The notes below the pieces were generated by a model, which searched no databases, was not told where the DNA came from, and saw only the letters and a program-made list of their open reading frames with translations. Positions 47,234 through 60,083 of a stretch of DNA of 64,000 bases are shown here, in pieces. The stretch's first letter is position 1, and the number at the start of each line of letters is the position of its first letter. The stretch comes from Artocarpus heterophyllus (Eukaryota; Streptophyta; Magnoliopsida; Rosales; Moraceae). The position numbers were made by a program, and so were the translations under genes. The stretch lies in contig CM046338.1 in assembly GCA_025403435.1 (NCBI GenBank), positions 24,264,392 to 24,328,391 on the forward strand, read 5' to 3'.

Positions 47234-50200
47234 ATGTCTAAAAATGCTTTATCATCGATACTTGACAAAAACCTATTAACCGGTGAGAATTATAATGATT
47301 GGAAAGGGAACCTAGATATCGTCCTGTCCTTTGAGAAACTGAAATATGTACTGACAATCTCTTGTACTCCTAAGCCTACGTGGGACTCAACTAATGAGCA
47401 ATTCCAAGCGTATGATCGTTGGAAAGATGCTAATGATTAGGCTTGCTGCTATGTTATGGCTAGCATGAATAACATGCTGCAGGCTCAACATCAGGATTAT
47501 GAGACTACGAAGCAGATCTTGGATAATCTTGAGGATATGTTTGGAGGCCAGGCCATAACAAAGCGGTAAGAGGCGCTTCGGAAACTTCTTAACTATAGAC
47601 AGAGGCCAGGGACATCTGTAAAGGAGCATATGATGTTGGTCATGGGTTACCTCTCTGAGGCTCAAACCAATGAAGCCGACATCGATGCTGAAACTCAGAT
47701 GACTATGGTCTTTGAGACTCTATCTAAGGAATTTATTCCGTTTAGAGCTACTTTTAATTTAAGCAATAGACAGGATATGACCTTGATGGAATTGATGAAA
47801 CAGTTACAGGAGTTTGAACTGCTGATCAGGGAGTCTCCTGCGGGTGGTGAGGCCAACATGGTAGCTGCTTCTTGTTCCAATCTCAACTCTGGGAATGGAA
47901 AGAAGCAACAGGCCGAGAACAGGAAGTCTTCTATTCCTGCTAGCACCAAGAGCAAGAAGAAGAAGAAGAAGAACCCAAAGAAGCTTAAGTATTTCTTCTG
48001 TGGAAAGGTCAAGCATATCAAGAAGCATTGCGAGGACTTCCTTTCCAAATGAGGTAGGTGTGATCTTTTGCACTTAGAAACTTATTCGGTTGAGGAATTC
48101 AGTGACATTTGGGTCATAGATTCTAGTACAACTAATCATGTTTGTGTTTCTCTGCAGGGGTTCAAAGAAACGAGAAGTCTACTGCATGAGGACTTCACGC
48201 TTTGGATAGGCGATGGATCCTTGGTCTCAGTGGAAGCAGTGGGAGACGTCCATCATTACTTTGATAATTATAGGAATTTATTTTTGCAAGATTGCTTTTA
48301 TGTTCCTAAATTTAAAAGGAATTTAATTTCTGTAGCTTGTTTATTTAAAGACTCCTACTTGGTTTCTTTTAATGATAAAGTGGTGATTCGTAAAAACAAA
48401 TCTTTTATCTGTTCTGGATGGATGCAAAATAATCTATATTTTATCAAACCTAAGATGGACTTATTGCTTAATACTGAGATGCATGATAATAACTCTAAAA
48501 GACTTAAAACTTCTCACTCTAATAAAACTTATCTTTGGCATTTGCGCCTTGGTCATATTAACCTGAATAGGATTCAAAGGTTGGTAAAGGATAGACCTTT
48601 AAGTCAGTTAAAGGTGGAATCTATACCTCAATGTGAATCTTGTTTGGAGGGTAAAATGACCTAAAGACCATTCAGGTCTAAGGGCAATAGGGCAGAAGAG
48701 GTCCTAGAACTTGTGCATAGTGATGTTTGCGGACCGATGAACATCCGGGCATGAGGAGGGTATGAGTACTTCGTCACTTTTATTGACGATTACTCAAGAT
48801 ATGGGTATGTGTACCTGATGCACCATAAAAGTGAAACTTTTGACAAGTTCAAGGAGTTTCAGGCTGAAGTGGAAAAGCAATTAGGTAGACCCATAAAGGC
48901 ACTTCAATCCGATCGAGGTGGGGAATACCTTTCTGATGAGTTCTTGGGACACTTATTAAAGAATGCGATTTTATCTCATTTGACTGCGCCGGGTTCTCCG
49001 CAACAAAATGGCATAACGGAGAAAAGAAATAGGACTTTGTTGGACATGATTAGGTTCATGATGAGCTATTCATCATCGCCTTTATCCTTTTGGGGATATG
49101 CACTACAAACCGCATGTTATCTTTTGAACAATGTGCCTTCAAAATCGATCCCTAAAACTCCTCACGAGTAGTGGACGAGTAGGAAGACATCCTTAAACCA
49201 TATTCGCATATGGGGATGTCCGACTCATGTCCTGTTTAAGGATCCGAATAAGTTGGAAGCATGTTTGGAAGTTTGTATGCTTGTAGGATATCCAAAAGGA
49301 ACTAAAGGGGGTTATTTCTATAACCCAAAGGAAACTAAAGTCGTGGTTTCAACTAATGCAACTTTTCTTGAGGAGAGTTACATGCACAACTTTAAACCTC
49401 GAAGCAAAGTGGTGCTTGAGGAGTTAAGGAGTGATCCGATCACTCCAAAGGTTTCGAATGAAACCATTCCGATCAGTATAGAAAAACCAAAAAAACTTGA
49501 ATAACAACCCTAGGGGCTTCGGCGTAGTGAGAGGATTGGGCATCAACCTGAGAGGTATATGTTCAATGGGGAGGTCTTTTTGGCTGAACCGGATGAACAT
49601 GACAAGGATCCTTATACTTATGTAGAAACTATGGAGGATGTTGATTCAAAACTCTGGATAGAGGCCATGAACATTGAGATGAAGTCTATGGAGACTAATT
49701 AGGTCTGGAAGCTTGTGGATCTTCTCGAAGGGGTAAAACCCATAGGGTGTAAGTGGATCTACAAGAGGAAAAGAGGAGTGGATGGAAAGGTCGAAACCTT
49801 TAAGGCTAGACTGGTAGCTAAGGGTTATACACAAAAAGGAAGGAATCGATTATGAGAAAACCTTTTCGCCTGTAGCCATGCTTAAGTCCATCCGGATTCT
49901 CTTGTCCATAGCTGCCGCTCTTGATGACGAGATTTCATAGATGGATGTCAAGATGGCTTTTCTGAATGGCTATCTTGATGAGTCCATTTATATGGAACAA
50001 CCAAACGAGTTCAAGGTCACGGGTCAAGAGGGTAAGGTTTGTAGGCTGCTAAAATCAATTTATGGACTTAATCAAGCTTCTCATTTTTGGAACATAAGAT
50101 TTGATCAAGTGATCAAGACTTATGGGTTCTCACAAAATGTGGATGAACCATGTGTTTACAAACACATTAAGGATGGGAAGGTGGTTTTTCTGCTGCTCTA

Positions 50201-51117
50201 TGTAGATGACATACTGCTAATTGGCAATGACGTTGGAGCATTGTCATTAGTCAAATTATGGTTGACCAAACAGTTTGACATGAAGGATTTGGGTGAGGCA
50301 AATTTTGTTCTCGATATCTAGATCTTTTGGGATATGAAGAATAAAATGATAGCTTTGTCCCAGGCCAGCTACATAGATAAAATTCTCAAGAGGTTTGCAA
50401 TACAGGATGCCAAGAAAGATAGGCAACCATCTAGGTCTAGAATTACTCTTTCTAAGAAAGACTCTCCAAAGTCTTATGAAGAAAGAGAATATATGAAGAA
50501 GGTGCCTTATGCTTCGGCAGTGGGTAGTCTCATGTATGCCATGCTTTGCACATGACCGGATATTAGTTATATGGTCTGGATTGTAAGTCGATCTCAGGTG
50601 AACCTAGGACCGAACCATTGTGTTACAGTAAAGCATATTTTCAAGTACTTGAGAAGGACTCGAGGGTATATACTTGTATATTTGGGTGAGGACTTGACTC
50701 CTCTAGGATATCTTGACTCAGATTTTCAATCCTGTCTAGATTATAGGAAATCGACTTCGAGTTTTGTATTTACTATGGGCGGCGGAGCCATTAGTTAGAG
50801 AAGTGCTAAGCAATATTGCACTTCAGATTCAACGATGGAGGCCGAGTATGTGGCAGCTAGTGATGCTTCGAAATAAGCAGTATGGCTCTGCAAGTTCCTT
50901 AGGGATCTTAAGGTAGTTCCTACTATGAATAAGGTGGTATCACTGTACTATGATAACAGTGCAGCGGTAGCCAATGCTAAGGAACAAAGATTTCACAAGA
51001 AGAGTAAGCATATTGATCGGAAGTATCATGTGATAAAGGACTTCGTTGAGGGCGAGCCTGTCACGGTGTGCAAGATCACGTCAGAGGACAATTTAGTTGA
51101 TCCATTTACAAAGACAC
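47234..51117 (+). pseudogene. Copia D gag-pol up to the LOG-RT insertion, broken
   Basis: Gag starts MSKNALSSILDKN at 47234 with stops near 47440 and 47567, then is open for 140 codons (47630-48052). The knuckle is decayed (YFFCGKVKHIKKHC lacks the first Cys). The protease box DSGATNH is changed to DSSTTNH. GAG-pre-integrase has LWHLRLGHINLNR. The integrase catalytic-triad blocks are recognisable (HSDVCGP, SDRGGEYL, ITEKRNR) with stops between. RT has MDVKMAFLNGYL and an intact YVDDILLIGND near 50200. RNase H shows YDNSAAVANA and KHIDRKYHVIKDF to 51117, where LOG-RT copy 2 interrupts; the last codons are at 60089-60159. At least eight disabling changes. Confidence 0.9.
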
Positions 51118-53470
51118 TGTAACGCCCCTATATGGGGGTTAACAGTTTTTAATGAGATAAAATAAAAATAAATAATAAAAGTAAAACCTTAAAAATAAAA
51201 TTTGCCCGGGACTTAAATGAAAACTCTCAACTCAAAAATAAAAATATAAACGATAAATAAACCACAGTTTTAATGTAGCACCTTAAATTTAATAATATAA
51301 ACTGTTGTCATCATCATTTTAACCCTTAACACATTATAATACAGTCACAGAAAGTAACAATTGATGCTTACATTATCATGAAGAACATTCTCAACGATTG
51401 AAGCAGTCCCAATGTAATATAGCTACATCACTTCCTCAACTATATTTCTCGTAGCCACCTCACACTTAGTGAGTCCTGAAAAGATATAAACATAAGGGAA
51501 TGAGCAACACTATGCTCAGTAGAGAAAGCCATTACTCACCTCTATCATTACCACATTAAAATCTGCATGGTTAGTAAGTTACATCATATTCCAGATTATG
51601 AGGTTTATTATGATCACATCTTATGGATACCGTAGTTAATCATTACCAAGTGTCATAATTACACATTTATACAAATATTACCAATCATCATTGTTCCTAG
51701 GTATCCATGTTAAATTGAGTATCACTCAACTCATCGAAACCCAAATGGGCGCACTTGATCACCCTATAAACATTCCAAGGGTGTTCCGGTGAGGGGACAT
51801 CAAGCCCCGAGTCCTCACCAAATCGATTCCTGTACAGTGTGTTCTGGGACTTTCAACCCAAGGAAGCGTCATCGCCTTCCCCCTACTTTACCTTTTAGGG
51901 TATTCATGCCCAAGGACGTAACCGTCGCCCTTTTCATGTCTCACAATTTCTCTATATTAAATCATTATTAATAGAGTTAATTTTCCTAACCATGCTTCTC
52001 AATTTATAACATGTGTCAATTCATTATGTTCCTCGCCGTACAATACAAGACGAGTCCATGTCATAGTTTCATATGTGATACACATATAATATCAGTTCAA
52101 CATAGATATATATATATTGCGGCAAAACAATCAATTTTAATTCTATAAAAACCTCACAAAAGATGAGTAATAGAATCCCTACCTTTCAAGCTTATCAACA
52201 ATCTTTTAATCTTGGAATCAGTTAACGTTAGCTCCATACTCCCTTGATCCTAAGGCGTGCATAAGGACAATTAAAACTAAAGCACAACATACAACTACAT
52301 TCATAAATAAATCATGTGTAAACCTATCTTACTAGTATGCCATTAAAGCTTTTATATAAATCTCTTTCGAATACCACAGTAAACAATTTTTGTCTTAACA
52401 CAATATAAAATGTGAACAAGTAATCTATATGTTTTAGTCCCTAATAAGATTCATCAATCACTTAGGATAATATTGGAAAGGTTGCAAGACATTAAAGAAT
52501 TAGGTGGTGAGCAAAGATGGGTTCTTGGTTCAGGTTAGCAGCTGGTATACCATAACAAACTGGCAGATTTACTAGTTTCCAATACAAAAATTAAATAATT
52601 CTTAGAAAATAAAATACAACTCCGATTTAGGTTTATGATAGCTCGTTAGAAAGCCTAGGATGCTACTTTTCAAATATGCAAACCAATTCATAAAATTCAT
52701 TTTAATTTAATCTTAGAATTTCAAGAAATAACCACTGCCCATAGAGGTATTACAAAGTTTAACAATATAAATTTTCTGTCTAGGGCATATACACTTAGAC
52801 TTCATACATATGCTCCAAAATAGCAACAAACATATACTTAGGTTTAAGAACGTAAATTTGAATAATCCTTTAGTATAAAAGAAAATTTATAAATGAAAGA
52901 CTAAATTTGTTCATAAGATTCTAACCTCGGATTATGGTTAGTTGGAAGCTTGAAATGGCTTCAAAACAGGTTCCTTTACTTCGGTATGACTGAAATTCTT
53001 GCTCAAATGGAGGTGATGGTGGCTGATTTTTATGGCTGCCTTGAAGAAGTTCTCTAAGTATTTTGCTTCAGCAAAGAAATGAGAAGAAGAGTGTGGGAAC
53101 CGTGGAAGAGAAAGGAAGAAAAGATGAAGTCTTTGAAGAGAAGTGATAGAAACAATTATAGAGGAGACATGTTGAAGCATGTCACGGAGGAAATAAAGAA
53201 AATGAGGGTCAAGAGTAGTTGGAAAAGATATCCTTATGTCTCATCTAAAGACTTTAACACACATAATGTCAATATGACATTTTTGATATTTATTAGAAGT
53301 TCTAAGGCTTTTTAGTAATCATACTAAATAAATATAGGAGAATTTTAAAAAAATTTAAAAATAGATAAAAATAAATATTATAAAATAAATTTAAATGAAG
53401 CAATTTTTTTTATACATTAAAAATTAATTTAATTACCTCAATACCCGTTAGAAGAATAACGGGTGTCACA
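51118..53470 (-). repeat. LOG-RT copy 2, 3' LTR
   Basis: 2353 bp, TGTGACACCCG...GGGCGTTACA on the minus strand; same length as 57731-60083 and no difference noticed by eye. Segment absent from copy 1: about 52308-52692. Confidence 0.95.
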
Positions 53471-53484
53471 GCTCTACCCCCCTT
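53471..53484 (-). other. LOG-RT copy 2 polypurine tract
   Basis: Minus strand AAGGGGGGTAGAGC, adjacent to the 3' LTR. Confidence 0.92.
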
Positions 53485-54424
53485 AAAGAAATTTCGTCCT
53501 CGAAATTTCAATTCTAGCAATACTAGTAAAAATTATGATTCCACTATGATTCCAATTCTGAGTCTAAACCGTTAATGTTGTTTGTCCTCCAAATTTAAGT
53601 TATCGTATCTCCACTTATTTACTTGCATAATAAATCTTACTCCTAAATCCCTCAATGAGAGTATTTCTGACAAGTTTCAACTTATAACACCGTATAATAG
53701 TCTAAGAATCTGATCAGGCCTACATATAGACCATATCATGATTCCAGTCCTTCATTGTCCATGGACTGTGATTTACAATCACATTTAAGGAGATTGCCAG
53801 AGAAATTTTATATACTTCATCTTTAGGTTCCTTTTCCTTTTTGAGTAAGGAAAAGTCAAATATATTTGATTTCATACCTCAACTAATAAACTAAAACATA
53901 ATCATAAAACATATATCACAAACACTTATATTCAAAACCATACATTAAACTTATTCATAGAGATATTAAACGGAATCTCTGGTTGCAAACATACCCGACA
54001 TATTTTTCATTAAACAGCTATCCTCATGACACAAACATTCAACCCAAATAATATACTCATATTTCATATGGAATATCCCCATAACTGACTCTGGTACTTC
54101 CATATAATATTAACAGAATATTACACATTACAAACATGATACGGATACGTTTCGAGAGTACAAGGCACTCCGTATACCAGCTATCCATATCATGCATGCT
54201 TAGAGGATACAAAAACATCGATAAACAAAAGATCGGACCTTAAGAAGGATGCGTTTCGAGAGCATCAAGTACTCCGTATCCAGCCATCCCGGCATTAGGC
54301 TCAATGAATCTAAAAGATTGAACAACAACGTACCACAAGAAACACAGAATACAAGGCAAACGGTTATTCGTAACACACGAAATACGGACACACATGCCTA
54401 CATGCCAAAGATAAAACAAAAAGA
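53485..54424 (-). other. LOG-RT copy 2, 3' untranslated region
   Basis: Counterpart of 16618-17559. It contains the Tekay-like pre-PPT segment (about 53489-53510) and both CTCTCGAAACG direct repeats (about 54146-54185 and 54247-54286). No gene. Confidence 0.68.
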
Positions 54425-55075
54425 TTACAGATGGAGATTCAAATCAATTGGCCGCTCCCGGCTTTCCCTTTCCCATTCAAGCTTGGATGTTGCAGTGTCG
54501 GATTCTGGATGTATGATTTGCATTTTATCTATCAATTCCTCAGTTGTTGAAGCAGTGACAAAGATTTGTCTCTCCGATTCTGTAGTGATGTTTTCTTCCA
54601 CAGCGTAATCTAGAAATTTCAAAAGACCGTCATAAAAACCCTTTACGTTCAGCAGACCCAAAGGTTTGGAATAAAAGCCCAACAATTGCCCACAAGCAAC
54701 TATAAATATTTCCTCAAGAGTACCTAGACCACCAGGTAATGCTATAAAAGCATCAGAATTATAGATTATGTCTTTAAAATTTTTAGGGATACTCCTGACT
54801 CCTTCTCCCTTACCTATGGCTTCCTTACAAAGGTTTCCTTCAACTGGAATATGAGGCCAAATTCTTACATCAGTAGCGTCGCTAGACCTAGCTGCTAGTG
54901 CCATATTTACCATCATTTTTATACTACCACCCCCATAGATTATGTTAATCTTCTTGCGTGCTAGGACTTGCCCTAAGTGATTTGCAGCTTCTAAATAAGC
55001 TTTATCTTTTCCAAGGCTGGAACCACAAAAGACACAGACATTCTTTATTTTCTTCGTGGACTGGGAGGTAGACAT
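54425..55075 (-). CDS. LOG-like protein carried by retroelement, full length (copy 2)
   Basis: 216 residues from the ATG at 55075, within the usual LOG size (about 210-230). It is the same protein as copy 1 except Ala to Thr at residue 178. It runs through the site where copy 1 is frameshifted, ending SDTATSKLEWERESRE... The SKLxWE element is characteristic of plant LOG C-termini, so this is the intact form. The PGGLGTLEE signature is at 114-122, VCVFCGSS at 13-20 and YGGGS at 47-51. As in copy 1, the Arg-Lys upstream of the signature and glycines after YGGGS are replaced, so true phosphoribohydrolase activity on cytokinin ribotides is uncertain. It is single-exon, unlike host LOG genes. Expression would come from the LTR or an unseen internal promoter. 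Confidence 0.9.
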   Translation of the reverse strand: MSTSQSTKKIKNVCVFCGSSLGKDKAYLEAANHLGQVLARKKINIIYGGGSIKMMVNMALAARSSDATDVRIWPHIPVEGNLCKEAIGKGEGVRSIPKNFKDIIYNSDAFIALPGGLGTLEEIFIVACGQLLGFYSKPLGLLNVKGFYDGLLKFLDYAVEENITTESERQIFVTASTTEELIDKMQIIHPESDTATSKLEWERESRERPIDLNLHL

Positions 55076-55718
55076 ATTTGGTTTATAGAAGTGGTTGCTT
55101 AATGTCTGCTCCACTTAGACTTCGGGTTCTACATGAGATTTTAAAGATGAGAAATATACAAAAAGGGCTAAAGAGATAGACGAGTAGGTAATGAAAAAGT
55201 AATCCAAAGATTTAAACAAAATCTTGTGCGGATAAGAAAGTAAGATAAGGTGATTGATAGTTTATAGAAAATCTGATTCACTTTTTGAAAAAGATTAGAC
55301 TCTAATTGTATAACTTTTGACAATTGAGAACAATTCGACAAAAGACCCTCATGACACAACTGTAGACTTTTTGACAAATATACTCCAAGTCTAGAAATTT
55401 AATATAAACGACAAATACTGTAGAACTTTTGAAATTTGAGACACAAATCTTGAAATATCTGGATAAGCTTTTCAAAATTCAAACATATTACTGTACCGTA
55501 TGTAACGTGTCTGATAAGATAATATATTTTATTATATATATATTTAAGAAAATCATAAATTAAATAAGATATTAACACTTACTGTATCAATCTAATAATC
55601 ACAATTATTTCAAACACAAAAGCAAATATTCTGAGTAAAAGAAAAACACAAACTGTTGAACATCAGCTAAAACTGCTTCAAATAAGTAAAGACTAAATAA
55701 CCTTTATAGAGCGATGAC
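55076..55718 (-). other. Spacer between ORF1 and LOG in copy 2
   Basis: Counterpart of 15320-15966, nearly the same length (643 vs 647 bp). No recognised gene. A 69-codon frame at 55168-55377 is again open with one residue change, but has no motif. Confidence 0.55.
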
Positions 55719-56240
55719 TTATTCCCCATCCAGTTTTCTTATGGCTTGGCAAACAGGATCTAGAAATACCATATTCCTGAGGCGTTGTCTTTCTGTATAA
55801 AATTTAGGCCAGAGTTTAAAAATAGCTCCTTGAACATATCCACTAGGGTGACCGTGGAGAGGAGGATGGATGCTATCCAAGTTCTCCTTTGAAAGTCCAT
55901 CCCTACAAAACCTTATTTTATCCTCTCTATTCGTAGACATATAACCAGGTGAAGTACATTTACCGTTACAATTTTGTCTTCCACATTTGTTACAAGCGAC
56001 CACGATGGCACGAGCTCTTCTTTTCATTGCACTTCGACTGGTACCTGTTCCTGGTAAACCGACATCTTGACTAAAGTCACTCGGACGGATCTTCCCCTCT
56101 ATCAACATTCTCACATCACAAGGGATGCCAAAACGTATAAGAATCCACAACCGAGTAATTCTAGCCTTATATTTCTTTCTGAGAATCTTTTGGGAGAGTG
56201 ATGGGAAATACTTTCTCATGTGTTGGTACTTTGGGTCCAT
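55719..56240 (-). CDS. LOG-RT ORF1: basic cysteine-cluster protein (copy 2)
   Basis: 173 residues, 97% identical to copy 1 (changes at residues 8, 35, 82, 83, 114). It carries the complete cluster CNKCGRQNCNGKC at 83-95 (CX2CX4CX3C), preceded by the basic SAMKRRARAI. This suggests a zinc-binding nucleic-acid-binding module; copy 1 lacks the first Cys. The layout resembles viral cysteine-rich nucleic-acid-binding proteins (Carla_C4 / Viral_NABP families), judged by pattern only. The alternative is an unrecognised host gene fragment captured with LOG. It lies 643 bp upstream of LOG on the same strand. Confidence 0.77.
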   Translation of the reverse strand: MDPKYQHMRKYFPSLSQKILRKKYKARITRLWILIRFGIPCDVRMLIEGKIRPSDFSQDVGLPGTGTSRSAMKRRARAIVVACNKCGRQNCNGKCTSPGYMSTNREDKIRFCRDGLSKENLDSIHPPLHGHPSGYVQGAIFKLWPKFYTERQRLRNMVFLDPVCQAIRKLDGE

Positions 56241-57711
56241 GATGAGATGAAAGAAGAGTAAATAGAAAGGAAAAATTAAGATAGTAAATTGCAGAATCCT
56301 AGAATTCCTTCTTCTTTTAGAGAAAAAGAAGAATTTCTAATGAAAAAGAAGAGGATTTGCGATTTAGAGAGAAAATAACAAATTAAGAGAGAAAAAGTGA
56401 ACTCGGAGAAATAAACTCTTATGCACAGTAAACGTATATGTAAACAATAATTAAACCACTGTATATGACACGTATAGAAACCACGTGGGAGAGACAGTGT
56501 GAATCAAACTGATTTAAGATTTGAACTAGGCCCAAATGTTCTTAGTTGAAAATGGTCAGGTTGTTTCGGGCCTTAACACATTTAGAACGAGTTAAATAAC
56601 AAACATAAAATTAAAAACCAATTCGTATGAATCTTAAACCCAATTCAAAGCCCACTATAGATAAAGTTGACTATAAACAACAAATCTAATTTAACGACAA
56701 TAAGGATCTTCCTGAATAATATTTAAAATCATTTCATAACAACATAATCTTCCAGCAACTCAAATAATTTTGTTTTAATCAAAACCTTATTGAACAATGC
56801 ATACACCCATATGTTATTGATAATACTCAACATCTATCAATGGATTCATCATCATTACTACCAAGGGTTTAGAATGCGACTAACCTTGAAATCAATACGA
56901 TTTACGTCTTTCAACGTAGACCATATCAATGAACAAAGACACTTGATGTTACTACTTAAGAACATCTACAATCCCCACAATTCTACTTATACCATATCGA
57001 ATTTCCTCATATAACAAAACCGTAGGTAACCAAAAGATTCACTGATACACTTAAATACAATGTACGTAACAAAATATTCCAATTTTGAGATTCATGCATT
57101 CTAGACTTTACATAGTCTCAACAGACCAAAAGTCTAACATTTATCTCTCTCAAGATTCAATACCATGATTTTCAACTTATATCATATTCCTCAAATATAT
57201 AGAACTTTTAAGAAAAGACATTGACACTTATGTGCTCCATCGAATCCACACATAATCATTACTTAGGTTTGAATCAATTGCGAAAAATTTAGCATATCTA
57301 TGTCAAACTTTAAAATCAATAAATCAAGCCTTATATTTCTTATTGTTTTTCACGAGACAAAAGGCTTTTAAATCCTCGTATCTATACGAATTTCTCATCG
57401 TTTATACGAATTAAATATGCTTATAGATCCAAATATTATACGAATCTCTCATAAGCAATTTACTTATAAACTCATTCCATATAATTATCATTCCCTCATA
57501 ACTATTAATACTTTCCTTCTATATAATTATTGTACTCATATAACTATTGATATTTTCATTCTATGGCCTTTCCATGTTACATCCTTCTAGACTGTATAAA
57601 TCAATGTGAATGTTCATTTTGATGATGACAATAAAAATTCAGCTTCAAAACCATCTCAAAAATATATTTTTTTTAAAGTGGTGCTACACTCCCTAGGTTA
57701 ACCGAACCTAG
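56241..57711 (-). other. LOG-RT copy 2 leader
   Basis: Counterpart of 13193-14797 with one 131-134 bp deletion (junction near 57035 at GTGAATCTTTT). The conserved G-box (56482-56487) and pyrimidine-rich stretch before the ORF1 ATG are present. No gene; the 74-codon plus-strand frame at 56790 is not supported. Confidence 0.62.
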
Positions 57712-57723
57712 GCTCTGATACCA
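57712..57723 (-). other. LOG-RT copy 2 primer-binding site (tRNA-iMet)
   Basis: Minus strand TGGTATCAGAGC, 7 bp from the LTR. Confidence 0.95.
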
Positions 57724-57730
57724 AAAATTC

Positions 57731-60083
57731 TGTAACGCCCCTATATGGGGGTTAACAGTTTTTAATGAGATAAAATAAAAATAAATAATAAAAGTAAAAC
57801 CTTAAAAATAAAATTTGCCCGGGACTTAAATGAAAACTCTCAACTCAAAAATAAAAATATAAACGATAAATAAACCACAGTTTTAATGTAGCACCTTAAA
57901 TTTAATAATATAAACTGTTGTCATCATCATTTTAACCCTTAACACATTATAATACAGTCACAGAAAGTAACAATTGATGCTTACATTATCATGAAGAACA
58001 TTCTCAACGATTGAAGCAGTCCCAATGTAATATAGCTACATCACTTCCTCAACTATATTTCTCGTAGCCACCTCACACTTAGTGAGTCCTGAAAAGATAT
58101 AAACATAAGGGAATGAGCAACACTATGCTCAGTAGAGAAAGCCATTACTCACCTCTATCATTACCACATTAAAATCTGCATGGTTAGTAAGTTACATCAT
58201 ATTCCAGATTATGAGGTTTATTATGATCACATCTTATGGATACCGTAGTTAATCATTACCAAGTGTCATAATTACACATTTATACAAATATTACCAATCA
58301 TCATTGTTCCTAGGTATCCATGTTAAATTGAGTATCACTCAACTCATCGAAACCCAAATGGGCGCACTTGATCACCCTATAAACATTCCAAGGGTGTTCC
58401 GGTGAGGGGACATCAAGCCCCGAGTCCTCACCAAATCGATTCCTGTACAGTGTGTTCTGGGACTTTCAACCCAAGGAAGCGTCATCGCCTTCCCCCTACT
58501 TTACCTTTTAGGGTATTCATGCCCAAGGACGTAACCGTCGCCCTTTTCATGTCTCACAATTTCTCTATATTAAATCATTATTAATAGAGTTAATTTTCCT
58601 AACCATGCTTCTCAATTTATAACATGTGTCAATTCATTATGTTCCTCGCCGTACAATACAAGACGAGTCCATGTCATAGTTTCATATGTGATACACATAT
58701 AATATCAGTTCAACATAGATATATATATATTGCGGCAAAACAATCAATTTTAATTCTATAAAAACCTCACAAAAGATGAGTAATAGAATCCCTACCTTTC
58801 AAGCTTATCAACAATCTTTTAATCTTGGAATCAGTTAACGTTAGCTCCATACTCCCTTGATCCTAAGGCGTGCATAAGGACAATTAAAACTAAAGCACAA
58901 CATACAACTACATTCATAAATAAATCATGTGTAAACCTATCTTACTAGTATGCCATTAAAGCTTTTATATAAATCTCTTTCGAATACCACAGTAAACAAT
59001 TTTTGTCTTAACACAATATAAAATGTGAACAAGTAATCTATATGTTTTAGTCCCTAATAAGATTCATCAATCACTTAGGATAATATTGGAAAGGTTGCAA
59101 GACATTAAAGAATTAGGTGGTGAGCAAAGATGGGTTCTTGGTTCAGGTTAGCAGCTGGTATACCATAACAAACTGGCAGATTTACTAGTTTCCAATACAA
59201 AAATTAAATAATTCTTAGAAAATAAAATACAACTCCGATTTAGGTTTATGATAGCTCGTTAGAAAGCCTAGGATGCTACTTTTCAAATATGCAAACCAAT
59301 TCATAAAATTCATTTTAATTTAATCTTAGAATTTCAAGAAATAACCACTGCCCATAGAGGTATTACAAAGTTTAACAATATAAATTTTCTGTCTAGGGCA
59401 TATACACTTAGACTTCATACATATGCTCCAAAATAGCAACAAACATATACTTAGGTTTAAGAACGTAAATTTGAATAATCCTTTAGTATAAAAGAAAATT
59501 TATAAATGAAAGACTAAATTTGTTCATAAGATTCTAACCTCGGATTATGGTTAGTTGGAAGCTTGAAATGGCTTCAAAACAGGTTCCTTTACTTCGGTAT
59601 GACTGAAATTCTTGCTCAAATGGAGGTGATGGTGGCTGATTTTTATGGCTGCCTTGAAGAAGTTCTCTAAGTATTTTGCTTCAGCAAAGAAATGAGAAGA
59701 AGAGTGTGGGAACCGTGGAAGAGAAAGGAAGAAAAGATGAAGTCTTTGAAGAGAAGTGATAGAAACAATTATAGAGGAGACATGTTGAAGCATGTCACGG
59801 AGGAAATAAAGAAAATGAGGGTCAAGAGTAGTTGGAAAAGATATCCTTATGTCTCATCTAAAGACTTTAACACACATAATGTCAATATGACATTTTTGAT
59901 ATTTATTAGAAGTTCTAAGGCTTTTTAGTAATCATACTAAATAAATATAGGAGAATTTTAAAAAAATTTAAAAATAGATAAAAATAAATATTATAAAATA
60001 AATTTAAATGAAGCAATTTTTTTTATACATTAAAAATTAATTTAATTACCTCAATACCCGTTAGAAGAATAACGGGTGTCACA
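57731..60083 (-). repeat. LOG-RT copy 2, 5' LTR
   Basis: 2353 bp, matching 51118-53470 with no visible difference, implying very recent insertion. Confidence 0.95.

Larger units (their letters stand above)
51118..60083 (-). mobile_element. LOG-RT copy 2: non-autonomous gypsy-type element carrying a LOG-like gene
   Basis: Minus-strand element with LTRs 57731-60083 (5') and 51118-53470 (3'), both 2353 bp and apparently identical, with TSD GACAC at 51113-51117 and 60084-60088. PBS 57712-57723, PPT 53471-53484. ORF1 and LOG frames are both open, with full-length LOG. The LTRs keep a 384-bp segment missing in copy 1, containing sequence reminiscent of Tekay LTRs (CTTTCTAACGAGCTAT), so copy 2 represents the longer, probably ancestral form. 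It is inserted near the RNase H end of Copia D. Confidence 0.95.

Noticed and set aside
56790..57014. 74-codon plus-strand frame in the LOG-RT copy 2 leader
   Set aside because: Antisense to the element, without a motif; copy 1 differs by the 134-bp leader segment and lacks an equivalent frame.
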